Under the pieces are notes generated by a model. It did not search any database. It was not told where the DNA came from and worked only from the letters and a program-made list of their open reading frames with translations. Source: Christiangramia sediminis (GTDB lineage Bacteria > Bacteroidota > Bacteroidia > Flavobacteriales > Flavobacteriaceae). From it: a stretch of 64,000 nt of DNA. Positions 35,577 through 43,086 of this stretch are shown here, in pieces (within the stretch, counting starts at the first letter, position 1; each line of letters opens with the position of its first letter). The translations under genes and the position numbers were made by a program. The stretch lies in the NCBI RefSeq assembly GCF_020552705.1, contig NZ_JAJBZG010000001.1, positions 372,001 to 436,000 on the forward strand, written 5' to 3'.

Positions 35577-35916
35577 TTATGTTGTGTTTGCGTTGTTTTT
35601 TAAAGGAACAAATTTACTTTTTTAAACCTAATCCATAAAATTAATGTTTGGAATAATTCCTTCTTTTACTATAATCTCACACATAATATTAATAAGAAAT
35701 ATTTCATCCTTTTATTACTTTAATTTCTATAACTACTTTGTTATTAAAAATAATTATCGCTTTTGATCTTAAAATGATTAAAATTTTCACTTTTTTCCTT
35801 ATTACTTCTAAAACAATAAAAATTAACTCAAAAGATTGATTTTTAAATATTTATGATTTACCAGAGTTCTCTGAGTCTAGAATTTTCTTACCTTATTATA
35901 ATCAATCAATTATGGT
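35577..35916. other. AT-rich intergenic region between purL and the DUF4377 lipoprotein gene
   Basis: 340 bases, very AT-rich, no open frame of interest. On the purL side TAAATTTG (35616 to 35609, reading left) is a good -7 box; no convincing -33 box is seen at the expected spacing. A short odd palindrome GGAATAATTCC lies near 35650. I see no purine-riboswitch-like fold. The right half should hold the promoter for the rightward lipoprotein gene, but no clear box stands out. Confidence 0.5.
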
Positions 35917-36483
35917 ATGTATTTCAAATTAAACATCATCGTCTGTATGGGATTACTGGCTTCATTTTTCAGCACGTCCTGTTCCCTTAAAGGAAATCCG
36001 CCAAGCAAACCCGAAATGGTAGAAATGCGGATCAATCATTTTCGTCAAACAGCAGTAGGAGAAGGTCCTTATCTTGTGTATCTAATTCAAGAAGAGGAAG
36101 ATATTGGAAATGAAAACTGGACCTATTTATATGACAGGATTGAAGGTTTTAATTATGAACCCGGCTATGTATATGACCTGAAAGTGAGAAAAATTAATAT
36201 TGATAATCCTCCTGCCGATGGATCTTCTTTAAAATATATACTTGTAAACGTGATGTCTAAAGAAAAGGTACCCGAGGATGAAAGCTTTGATATACATTTA
36301 AAAGCATTTGGATATACTTTCGTGTGGGAATCAAATGATGAAATGACCTTATTAAATGAGTATTTAATAGCCTGCAATGATCTATGTGGAAAACTTTCTT
36401 CAGATCTACAAAAGGAAGAAGAGGTAACCGGAACTTTTATTCATGGGCCTGAAGAAACCCTAATACTTCAAACTATCTATTAA
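35917..36483 (+). CDS. DUF4377-type lipoprotein
   Basis: 188 residues with lipobox STSC (Cys22). The stretch YDRIEGFNYEPGYVYDLKVR followed by NPPADGSSLKYILV is the hallmark of the DUF4377 domain, usually found in small lipoproteins next to or fused with META/HslJ domains; no META domain is present here. Four Cys besides the lipobox are not arranged as a known metal site. Single-gene unit ending in a terminator shared with rsmB. Function unknown. Confidence 0.78.
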   Translation: MYFKLNIIVCMGLLASFFSTSCSLKGNPPSKPEMVEMRINHFRQTAVGEGPYLVYLIQEEEDIGNENWTYLYDRIEGFNYEPGYVYDLKVRKINIDNPPADGSSLKYILVNVMSKEKVPEDESFDIHLKAFGYTFVWESNDEMTLLNEYLIACNDLCGKLSSDLQKEEEVTGTFIHGPEETLILQTIY

Positions 36484-36492
36484 TTAATAAAT

Positions 36493-36521
36493 AAAAAAGC
36501 GACCCTTTTTGGTCGTTTTTA
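36493..36521. terminator. Bidirectional terminator between DUF4377 lipoprotein gene and rsmB
   Basis: Stem CGACC / GGTCG with A-run before and T-run after, between two convergent genes. Confidence 0.65.
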
Positions 36522-36522
36522 T

Positions 36523-37734
36523 CTATGCTTTCTGAAGTAATGCCATATAGAAACCGTCATAACCACTTTCATTGGACAGGATCTTTTTTTCCTTTAATAA
36601 AGTGAAGTCTTTACCAACTTCTGTTTTCAAAAATTTCTGAACCTGTTTTTCATTTTCTGAAGGCAGGATAGAACAAGTTGCATAAACCAGTTTTCCACCA
36701 TCTTTTACAATCCTTGAGTATTTTTCTAATATCTCGAGCTGGGTATTCTTTATCTTCTCAAGAAATTCTGGCTGTAGTTTCCATTTTGCATCTGGATTTC
36801 TACTTAAAACGCCTAAGCCGCTACAAGGAGCATCAATGAGCACCCTGTCTGCCGAATTGTAGAGTTTCTTGATCACTTTAGTGGAATCAATACTTCGGGT
36901 TTCTACATTGTGAGCACCGGCACGTTTAGCTCTTCTTTTAAGTTCTTTTAATTTATTTCCAAAGATATCCAGCGCGATGATCTGCCCTTTATTTTCCATG
37001 AGGGCAGCAAGATGAAGCGTTTTTCCTCCAGCACCTGCACAGGTGTCTACCACTCGCATTCCTGGTTGAACATCCAGCAATTCAGCAACTCTTTGGGAAC
37101 TCGCATCCTGAACTTCAAAAAGTCCATCCTGAAAAGCCTGTGTTTTAAAAACATTCGCTCTTTCCACTAATTGCAATGCTTCAGGATAGTTACGAATACT
37201 AGTAGTTTCAATACCCTCTTTACTGAGTTTTGCTGCCAATTCTTCTGGGGTGGTCTTTAATTTATTTGCTCTTATAACAACCGGAGCCTGTTCGTTAAGC
37301 GCGTGAATTTCCTTAGTCCACACTTTCTCTCCTAATTCTTTTTCGCCTAACTCATCCATCCAATCTGGTACAGACTCTCTGAATTTTCTAATTCTGCTTA
37401 ATTCATCAAACTTTCCTTTGATACGTCTTACAGGTGTTCCTTCAAATTGTGGCCACTCGGGTAATTTTACTCCTCTTAGTACACACCATACCGCAAAAAT
37501 CCTAAAAAGGTCTTCTCTTTTAAAAGGTTCTTTTACTTCAGCAATTTCAGCATAAAGTCGTTTCCATCTTACAATATCATAAGTAGTTTCAGCAATAAAG
37601 CTACGATCGCGGGAACCCCAGCGTTTATCTCTTTTTAGAGTTTTAGCTATTACCTTATCGGCATAATTACCTTCATTAAAAATTTCGGCTAAAGCATCAA
37701 TGGTAGCAAAAACAAGATTCCTGTGTAGGCGCAT
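36523..37734 (-). CDS. rsmB: RsmB/NOP-family rRNA cytosine-C5 methyltransferase
   Basis: 403 residues. SAM-binding block DTCAGAGGKTLHLAALM, the PC motif DAPCSGLGVLSRNPDAKW and the TC motif ATCSILPSENEKQV give the two Cys used by RNA m5C methyltransferases. The N-terminal part resembles the NusB-like and PUA-like segment of RsmB. Expected to methylate 16S rRNA, by analogy with E. coli m5C967; the exact site is inference. A TAACTTTG box (37760 to 37753) lies 20 bases before the start codon. Confidence 0.9.
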   Translation of the reverse strand: MRLHRNLVFATIDALAEIFNEGNYADKVIAKTLKRDKRWGSRDRSFIAETTYDIVRWKRLYAEIAEVKEPFKREDLFRIFAVWCVLRGVKLPEWPQFEGTPVRRIKGKFDELSRIRKFRESVPDWMDELGEKELGEKVWTKEIHALNEQAPVVIRANKLKTTPEELAAKLSKEGIETTSIRNYPEALQLVERANVFKTQAFQDGLFEVQDASSQRVAELLDVQPGMRVVDTCAGAGGKTLHLAALMENKGQIIALDIFGNKLKELKRRAKRAGAHNVETRSIDSTKVIKKLYNSADRVLIDAPCSGLGVLSRNPDAKWKLQPEFLEKIKNTQLEILEKYSRIVKDGGKLVYATCSILPSENEKQVQKFLKTEVGKDFTLLKEKKILSNESGYDGFYMALLQKA

Positions 37735-37783
37735 AAATATTCTTTAAAGCGGCAAAGTTACGTTTTTTTGAATCGGAATAATT

Positions 37784-37791
37784 TATATTTG
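37784..37791 (+). promoter_or_regulatory. -7 promoter box for the YCF48-like lipoprotein gene
   Basis: TATATTTG matches TAnnTTTG and lies 16 bases before the ATG at 37807. It supports that start over the in-frame ATG at 37768, which would be upstream of the promoter. No -33 TTTG at standard distance. Confidence 0.5.
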
Positions 37792-37806
37792 GATCAAATT
37801 CCTGAT

Positions 37807-38874
37807 ATGAGAAAAATATGTTTTTTGTTGATTTTGCTGGCTTTTGCCTGTAAGGACGCTTCGAAAGAGAATAAAACTGAAACTGCTGAACATACTAATA
37901 TTAAAAACTTCAAAGCTGTAGAAATTGAAGTGATACTTGAAGATGATTCTCTAAGTGTGAGAGCTATTGATGTTATTGGTAAGAATTTGGCTTTTGCAGG
38001 AAATAATGGAAAGTATGGTTTGTATAATTCTATAGACAAGACCTGGAAAACCAATGTTCAGAAATTTGATACCATAATCCCTGAATACAGGGCAGTAGGC
38101 AGTACCTCAAATGACTTTTTTATGTTAAGTGTGGCCAGTCCGGCACTACTATATAAAACGGGAAATTCGGGAAAAATGGAATTGGTTTATAAGGAAGGAC
38201 ATGAAAAGGCTTTTTATGATGCAATGGCTTTCTGGAACGACAATGAAGGAATTGCCATGGGAGATCCTACAGATGGCTGTATATCTATAATTATCACCCG
38301 TAATGGAGGGGACAGCTGGAGTAAAATAGATTGCGAAGATTTACCTGATGCTGCAGAAGGTGAAGCCGCTTTTGCAGCAAGTAATTCTAATATTTCTATA
38401 CAGGGCGATAAAACATGGATATTAACTGGAGGGATGAAGTCCAGAATTCTGTTTTCTCCCGATAAGGGAAAATCCTGGGAAGTTTTTGAAACACCTCTTT
38501 TACAGGGGAAACCTACCACAGGCGGTTATAGTCTGGATTTTTATGATGATAAGAGAGGAATTATTATTGGTGGTGATTATACAAATGAGGAAGCTAATAA
38601 GGGGAACAAAGCGGTAACCAAAGATGGAGGAAAAACCTGGGAGCTAATCGCTGAAGGAGAAGCCCCAGGTTATAAAAGCAGTGTGCGTTACATTCCAAAT
38701 TCTGATGCAAAGCAAATAGTTGCAACTGGTTTTACAGGGATTCATTACAGCAAAAACGGCGGTAAATCCTGGAAAAAATTATCTGATGAAGGTTTCTATA
38801 CATTAAGGTTTGTGAACGATACGCTCGCTTATGCTGCAGGGAAGGGGAGGATCGCAAAATTGATCTTCCGTTAA
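37807..38874 (+). CDS. YCF48/BNR-repeat lipoprotein (photosystem-assembly-factor-like propeller)
   Basis: 355 residues from the ATG at 37807, giving a lipoprotein signal with lipobox AFAC (Cys15). At least four Asp-box repeats are visible (TRNGGDSWSKI, SPDKGKSWEVF, TKDGGKTWELI, SKNGGKSWKKL), as in YCF48-like and sialidase-type beta-propellers. Non-photosynthetic Bacteroidetes commonly carry such proteins, often misnamed oxidoreductases. No catalytic sialidase Arg triad could be assigned. Likely a surface or periplasmic propeller of unknown ligand. Divergent from rsmB. Confidence 0.82.
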   Translation: MRKICFLLILLAFACKDASKENKTETAEHTNIKNFKAVEIEVILEDDSLSVRAIDVIGKNLAFAGNNGKYGLYNSIDKTWKTNVQKFDTIIPEYRAVGSTSNDFFMLSVASPALLYKTGNSGKMELVYKEGHEKAFYDAMAFWNDNEGIAMGDPTDGCISIIITRNGGDSWSKIDCEDLPDAAEGEAAFAASNSNISIQGDKTWILTGGMKSRILFSPDKGKSWEVFETPLLQGKPTTGGYSLDFYDDKRGIIIGGDYTNEEANKGNKAVTKDGGKTWELIAEGEAPGYKSSVRYIPNSDAKQIVATGFTGIHYSKNGGKSWKKLSDEGFYTLRFVNDTLAYAAGKGRIAKLIFR

Positions 38875-38880
38875 AAAGAA

Positions 38881-38912
38881 ATAATCCGACAGATGAAAAC
38901 CTGCCGGATTAT
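38881..38912 (-). terminator. Terminator-like hairpin after the CpxP-like gene
   Basis: ATAATCCG pairs with CGGATTAT and inside CAG with CTG. On the minus strand it is followed by TTCTTTTTAA, so it most likely ends the leftward sigma-factor transcript. Confidence 0.55.
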
Positions 38913-38952
38913 AACTACTAACTAACCAAAAAACTAAAAATGAATAGTCTCA

Positions 38953-39408
38953 CTATTCACTGCTATTCGCATCTTTACGCTCGCGCTTGGAGCGATATTC
39001 TTTAATAAGCTTTTTATGGAATTCATCCTCCAGTTTATGAAGCTTGATAATATCTTTAGCGGAAATAATTTGTTTTAGATCTCTAAAAAGCTGCCTCTTA
39101 ATTTTATATTCTTCACTTTCTACAGATAGAAATTCATCAAGAAGCTCATTAGCTTTATCCTCATCTATACATTTAATATTTTCAATTTCTATGTGTTCTC
39201 TTTTGTGCAGCTCTCTTCTTTTGGACTCATACTCATTATATATAGGCCAGAATTTTTCAGCAAGCTTATCATTAAGATTCAGCTCTTGAGTAAAAAAAGC
39301 GACTTTCAGGGCCTTTATTCTTTCTCTTTGTGCATCTTTATCTTCTTCCTGACCAAACACTTGAAAGGTAGAAGTAAGAATGAATAATAGTATTAAAAGA
39401 TTCTTCAT
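38953..39408 (-). CDS. Periplasmic CpxP/Spy-like helical protein
   Basis: 151 residues with a signal peptide ending at VFGQ (about residue 20). The mature part is one long charged helical region (AFFTQELNLNDKLAEKFWPIYNEYESKRREL), resembling the periplasmic stress sensors and chaperones of the Spy/CpxP/heavy-metal resistance type that Bacteroidetes place after ECF sigma genes. It starts three bases below the anti-sigma-like gene. Likely reports or buffers envelope stress; no LTxxQ motif is intact, so family membership is by shape and context. Confidence 0.65.
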   Translation of the reverse strand: MKNLLILLFILTSTFQVFGQEEDKDAQRERIKALKVAFFTQELNLNDKLAEKFWPIYNEYESKRRELHKREHIEIENIKCIDEDKANELLDEFLSVESEEYKIKRQLFRDLKQIISAKDIIKLHKLEDEFHKKLIKEYRSKRERKDANSSE

Positions 39409-39411
39409 AGT

Positions 39412-39945
39412 TTATTCTAAAATATAAGCCGGATCTTCAATGTTTTCATCTATATAGTCAAAAACAGCATCAGAATTTACGGTTTTAAAGTCTGAGTCAT
39501 CAATAATTTTACCGTTTTCAAATACAAAATCTGAAACTTCAGCAGAATTAAGTTCTATATAACCCATTTCATAACCTTCATCGATATAAGTTTCCATGGC
39601 TGAAATTTCTATATCATCCCATCCTATCGGTTGATCGTTTCCAGTTTGGAAAAAATTGCCAAGCATGAGAACAAAGATCGCAGCAACAGCAGCTGCGTAG
39701 TATAAATATTCTTTTCTAAATAATCTAACTACACGGGGTTCGCTGGTATTTGTTTTCGCGATGATCTTATCTTCCAATGAGTCAAAGTAAGTATCGGGTA
39801 CAGAAAAAGCCTTTCCTTTAGGAGGAATCGCAGCAGATTTTTCATTCCCGAGCCTGCGCATCATTTTTTCCTCAAAGCTCCCGAAATAATCTTCAGGTGC
39901 TTTGAAGCCAGAATTTTGCGAGTATTTAGACTTATTGGTTTTCAT
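39412..39945 (-). CDS. Membrane-anchored anti-sigma-factor-like protein
   Basis: 177 residues with one transmembrane helix at about 80-99 (YLYYAAAVAAIFVLMLGNF). The cytoplasmic N-terminus contains a repeated segment: FKAPEDYFGSFEEKMMRRL and FSVPDTYFDSLEDKIIAK. The periplasmic tail is acidic. It follows the ECF sigma gene by 31 bases, and this size, topology and position are typical of anti-sigma factors in Bacteroidetes. No zinc-binding ZAS motif is seen. Sigma-binding by the N-terminal repeat is inference. Confidence 0.7.
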   Translation of the reverse strand: MKTNKSKYSQNSGFKAPEDYFGSFEEKMMRRLGNEKSAAIPPKGKAFSVPDTYFDSLEDKIIAKTNTSEPRVVRLFRKEYLYYAAAVAAIFVLMLGNFFQTGNDQPIGWDDIEISAMETYIDEGYEMGYIELNSAEVSDFVFENGKIIDDSDFKTVNSDAVFDYIDENIEDPAYILE

Positions 39946-39976
39946 CAGTTCTATGACTATAGTTTTATCTAATGGT

Positions 39977-40522
39977 TTAATTAGACTTTAAATATTCTTC
40001 TATTTTTTTTGCCGCTATATGATAGGAAGCCTTTAAAGCTCCTTCACTGGTTTCAAGTATTTCAGACATTTCCCTATACTTTAATTCTTCAAAATACTTC
40101 ATATTAAAAACCTGTTGTTGTTTGTCAGGGAGGGTGGCAATGGCTTTTTGTAATTTTAGCTGGATTTCATCACCTTCAAAATAAACATCACTTTCCAGAT
40201 TGTCGATAATTTGATTCTGTAATTCTTCTGAAGTGATTTGCAATCGTCGTGATCTTTTGTTTAAAAATGTGATAGACTCGTTTGTGGCAATACGGTACAT
40301 CCAGCTGTAAAGTTTACTATCTCCTTTAAACTGACCTATATTTCGATAAACTTTTAAGAATGTGTTTTGTAGAATATCATCGGTGTCGTCATGACTTTTT
40401 ACAATATTCCTAATATGCCAGTAGAGTCGTTCCTTATATTCAGATATAAGTTCCCTGAAAGCTTCCTGAGAGGAAGAGCTGTCCTGCAAGCGGCTTACGA
40501 ATTTATCTTCAGAATATTGCAA
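39977..40522 (-). CDS. ECF-type RNA polymerase sigma-70 factor
   Basis: 181 residues. Region 2 (DDTDDILQNTFLKVYRNIGQF and SWMYRIATNESITFLNKRSRR) and region 4 (LPDKQQQVFNMKYFEELKYREMSEILETSEGALKASYHIAAKKIEEYL; read as separate helices) are clear. The only start that fits the family is a TTG at 40522; no ATG exists upstream in frame near the region. It heads a three-gene module with an anti-sigma-like protein and a CpxP-like periplasmic protein, pointing to an envelope-stress regulon. Confidence 0.93.
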   Translation of the reverse strand: MQYSEDKFVSRLQDSSSSQEAFRELISEYKERLYWHIRNIVKSHDDTDDILQNTFLKVYRNIGQFKGDSKLYSWMYRIATNESITFLNKRSRRLQITSEELQNQIIDNLESDVYFEGDEIQLKLQKAIATLPDKQQQVFNMKYFEELKYREMSEILETSEGALKASYHIAAKKIEEYLKSN

Positions 40523-40877
40523 AATTGAAAAATTACTGCTGCGTAAAGATATTGAAAGCTTTGAGCTTTGAAAAGTAAATTTTACATTTAAAATGTAGGA
40601 AAATAATGTCGAATAAGGAGACTTGTATCGGTAAAAGGTAAAAAAGTTTGATAAAAAGCGTTAAATTTTTGTACGCTTTCAATCTTTGAACTATATTTAT
40701 CCTAACAAAAAGATTTATTCCTTTTTTTGCCCCTATAAAAATTGAATTAGATCGCATTATTTTCATTTGCCCCAAAGTGGAAATAATTTGATAAAAATGG
40801 ATGGTATTATTTATATCATCCATTTTTTATTTTTTTATCAATTTCATATATTAGATAACAAATCAAATTATCATATT
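40523..40877. other. AT-rich divergent regulatory region upstream of the ECF sigma gene
   Basis: 355 bases with no convincing gene. It holds a perfect odd palindrome TACATTTAAAATGTA at 40583-40597, 60 bases before the sigma start, and an inverted repeat AAAGCGT / ACGCTTT at 40655-40661 and 40673-40679. No TAnnTTTG box is obvious for the sigma gene, as expected if it is read by its own or another ECF factor. Confidence 0.45.
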
Positions 40878-41237
40878 ATGAAATTTATAAGCATACTTTC
40901 AGTATTTCTCATTTTTAGCTTTTCAAATTCAGTTCTCTCTCAGGAGAATGATGAAGCCAGAGTAGGTGAGATTTTAAAGATTGGGGATTCTAAAAATCAT
41001 CAATATTCTGATGTGAGATTTCCCAAGCCTAATTTTATTATTAAAAAAGGAGGAATAGCAAATTATGAAAAACTAGCAGGTACCCTTGTAGAGATCACTG
41101 AAATCAAGACTTCTAGTAATAATCAAACAGTAGTACTATTAAAAAGGAGGGATGGTAAAAAGTTCTTTGGTAGTTTTCCTGAAATAAAAGCTTATTATAA
41201 TGATGCTATTGCATCGGGTGAGTTAAGCAGAAGTTAA
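40878..41237 (+). CDS. Small secreted protein of unknown function
   Basis: 119 residues from the ATG at 40878, which starts a clean signal peptide (MKFISILSVFLIFSFSNSVLSQ, cleavage near residue 21). In-frame ATGs upstream would give a hydrophobic nonsense leader and are rejected. The mature part is about 98 residues with several short beta-type segments and basic patches (KRRDGKKFFGSF). No domain recognised. Divergent from the ECF sigma module across 355 bases, and convergent with the ABC exporter gene. Confidence 0.6.
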   Translation: MKFISILSVFLIFSFSNSVLSQENDEARVGEILKIGDSKNHQYSDVRFPKPNFIIKKGGIANYEKLAGTLVEITEIKTSSNNQTVVLLKRRDGKKFFGSFPEIKAYYNDAIASGELSRS

Positions 41238-41252
41238 CTTCGTTGCTTTTGC

Positions 41253-43076
41253 TTAGTCAAAAGATTGCATTTCCACGAGTTTTTTGTAGGTGCCGTTGGC
41301 AGCAATTAGATCCTGGTGTTTACCCTGTTCCACAATTTCACCTCTTTGCATTACAATGATCTTATCTGCGTTTTGAATGGTTGAAAGTCGGTGTGCAATC
41401 ACGACAGAAGTTCTGTTTCTCATCATATTTTCCAATGCCTTTTGAACCAGTTTCTCACTTTCAGTATCCAGAGCCGAGGTAGCTTCATCCAGGATCATAA
41501 CCGGCGGATTCTTTAAAACTGCCCTGGCAATAGATAAACGTTGTTTTTGTCCGCCACTAAGTTTATTTCCACTATCTCCAATATTAGTATCCAGAACAGC
41601 AGGAAGATCTTTTACAAATTCCCACGCATTGGCTATTTTCAAGGCGTCTATAATCTCTTCATCGCTCGCGTTCTCTTTCCCAAGTAAAATATTATTGCGT
41701 ATAGTGTCATTAAACAAGATGGAATCCTGGGTTACCAGCCCCATAAGTTCTCGCAAAGATCTCTTTTTAATTTCACGAATATCTGTACCATCTACTTTAA
41801 TACTACCCTCGTTCACGTCATAAAAACGGGTGATAAGATTGGCAATAGTAGATTTTCCCGAACCAGATTGTCCAACCAATGCCACTGTTTCTCCTTTAGG
41901 AACTTTGATACTAAAGTTCTTTAGCACTTTTTCTTCCTCATAACTAAAGCTGATATTCTCTATGCTGATCTCACTATTGAAATCCTTTTTATCAATAGCA
42001 TTTGGAGCATCGGTAATGGTTGAAGGTGTTTCAAGAACATCCAGGATTCTTTCAGCAGCTGCATTTCCTTTTTTGACACTATAAGATGCCTTGGAGATCT
42101 GTTTTGCAGGAGTTAAAATGTTGTATGCAAGACCAAGAAAGGCAATAAAAGTAGCTGCATCCAGAGTCCCTTCTACGAGTACCATGTTTCCTCCAAACCA
42201 AAGTATAATAACAATAACAAAGATCCCCAGAAATTCACTGGTAGGGGAGGCCATGTTCTGCCTGTTAATAAGCTTATTTAGAATATTATTTAATCTATTT
42301 GTTGATTCTTGAAAACGATTATAGAACCTGTTTTCGGCATTAAAACCTTTTACGATCTTAAGGCTGGAAAGCGTTTCTTCCACAATACTTAGAAAATGAC
42401 CATTTTCTTCCTGAGCTAGATTTGATTGTTTTTTTAGTTGTTTTCCTATTAAAGAGATCACAAATCCAGAAATTGGGAGGAATACAAAAACGAACAACGT
42501 AAGTTTTGCACTCATCAAGAGCATCGCAATTATCGTAAAAAGAATAGTGAGAGGTTCCCGTACAATTAATTCCAGAATAGATAAAAAGGAAGTTTGTACT
42601 TCGTTTACATCAGCAGTGATCCTTGAAATGGTATCACCTTTTCTTTTCTCTGAAAAATAAGAAACAGGAAGTGCTAGTATTTTCTCATACATGGCATCAC
42701 GAACATCTCTAAGCACTCCATTGCGGAGAAAAGTGAGAAAAAAGGAGCTTAAGTAACCAAATAAATTTTTCAGAAAAAACAGCAGGACGACTATACCACA
42801 AATAAAGACAAGTGCCGCGACTTCATCTTCATTTACCCTTTGTGTGACCTCGTAATTAAAATAATCTGCTACATAATCTTTTATACCACTAAGGCCATCC
42901 CAGACGGGTTCTTTTGATACTCGTTTGGTCTTATCAAATAAAACCTGAATTACCGGTATAAGGGCAATGAAAGAGAGAGTACTAAAAATTGCATAAAAAA
43001 CATTGCAAATAATATTCAGTATCGCAAACTTTTTATAGGGTATTGCGAACTGGAGTATTTTCCGAAAATAGGTCAT
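41253..43076 (-). CDS. ABC exporter, fused permease/ATPase (MsbA-like lipid or drug exporter type)
   Basis: 607 residues. N-terminal six-helix permease (ABC_membrane; residues about 15-320), then the nucleotide-binding domain with Walker A GQSGSGKST, signature LSGGQKQR, Walker B VMILDEATSAL and the switch His in VIAHRLST. Works as a dimer in the inner membrane. It is the last gene of a four-gene leftward operon with a phosphosugar mutase and a polyprenyl-type glycosyltransferase, which would suit export of a lipid or lipid-linked saccharide. The substrate is not shown by sequence. Confidence 0.93.
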   Translation of the reverse strand: MTYFRKILQFAIPYKKFAILNIICNVFYAIFSTLSFIALIPVIQVLFDKTKRVSKEPVWDGLSGIKDYVADYFNYEVTQRVNEDEVAALVFICGIVVLLFFLKNLFGYLSSFFLTFLRNGVLRDVRDAMYEKILALPVSYFSEKRKGDTISRITADVNEVQTSFLSILELIVREPLTILFTIIAMLLMSAKLTLFVFVFLPISGFVISLIGKQLKKQSNLAQEENGHFLSIVEETLSSLKIVKGFNAENRFYNRFQESTNRLNNILNKLINRQNMASPTSEFLGIFVIVIILWFGGNMVLVEGTLDAATFIAFLGLAYNILTPAKQISKASYSVKKGNAAAERILDVLETPSTITDAPNAIDKKDFNSEISIENISFSYEEEKVLKNFSIKVPKGETVALVGQSGSGKSTIANLITRFYDVNEGSIKVDGTDIREIKKRSLRELMGLVTQDSILFNDTIRNNILLGKENASDEEIIDALKIANAWEFVKDLPAVLDTNIGDSGNKLSGGQKQRLSIARAVLKNPPVMILDEATSALDTESEKLVQKALENMMRNRTSVVIAHRLSTIQNADKIIVMQRGEIVEQGKHQDLIAANGTYKKLVEMQSFD

Positions 43077-43086
43077 GTAAAATGAG

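Noticed and set aside
40533-40823. 96-codon minus-strand frame upstream of the ECF sigma gene
   Set aside because: Hydrophobic, Lys/Ile/Phe-rich translation of AT-rich DNA, no family pattern, overlaps the start region of both neighbours; treated as chance.
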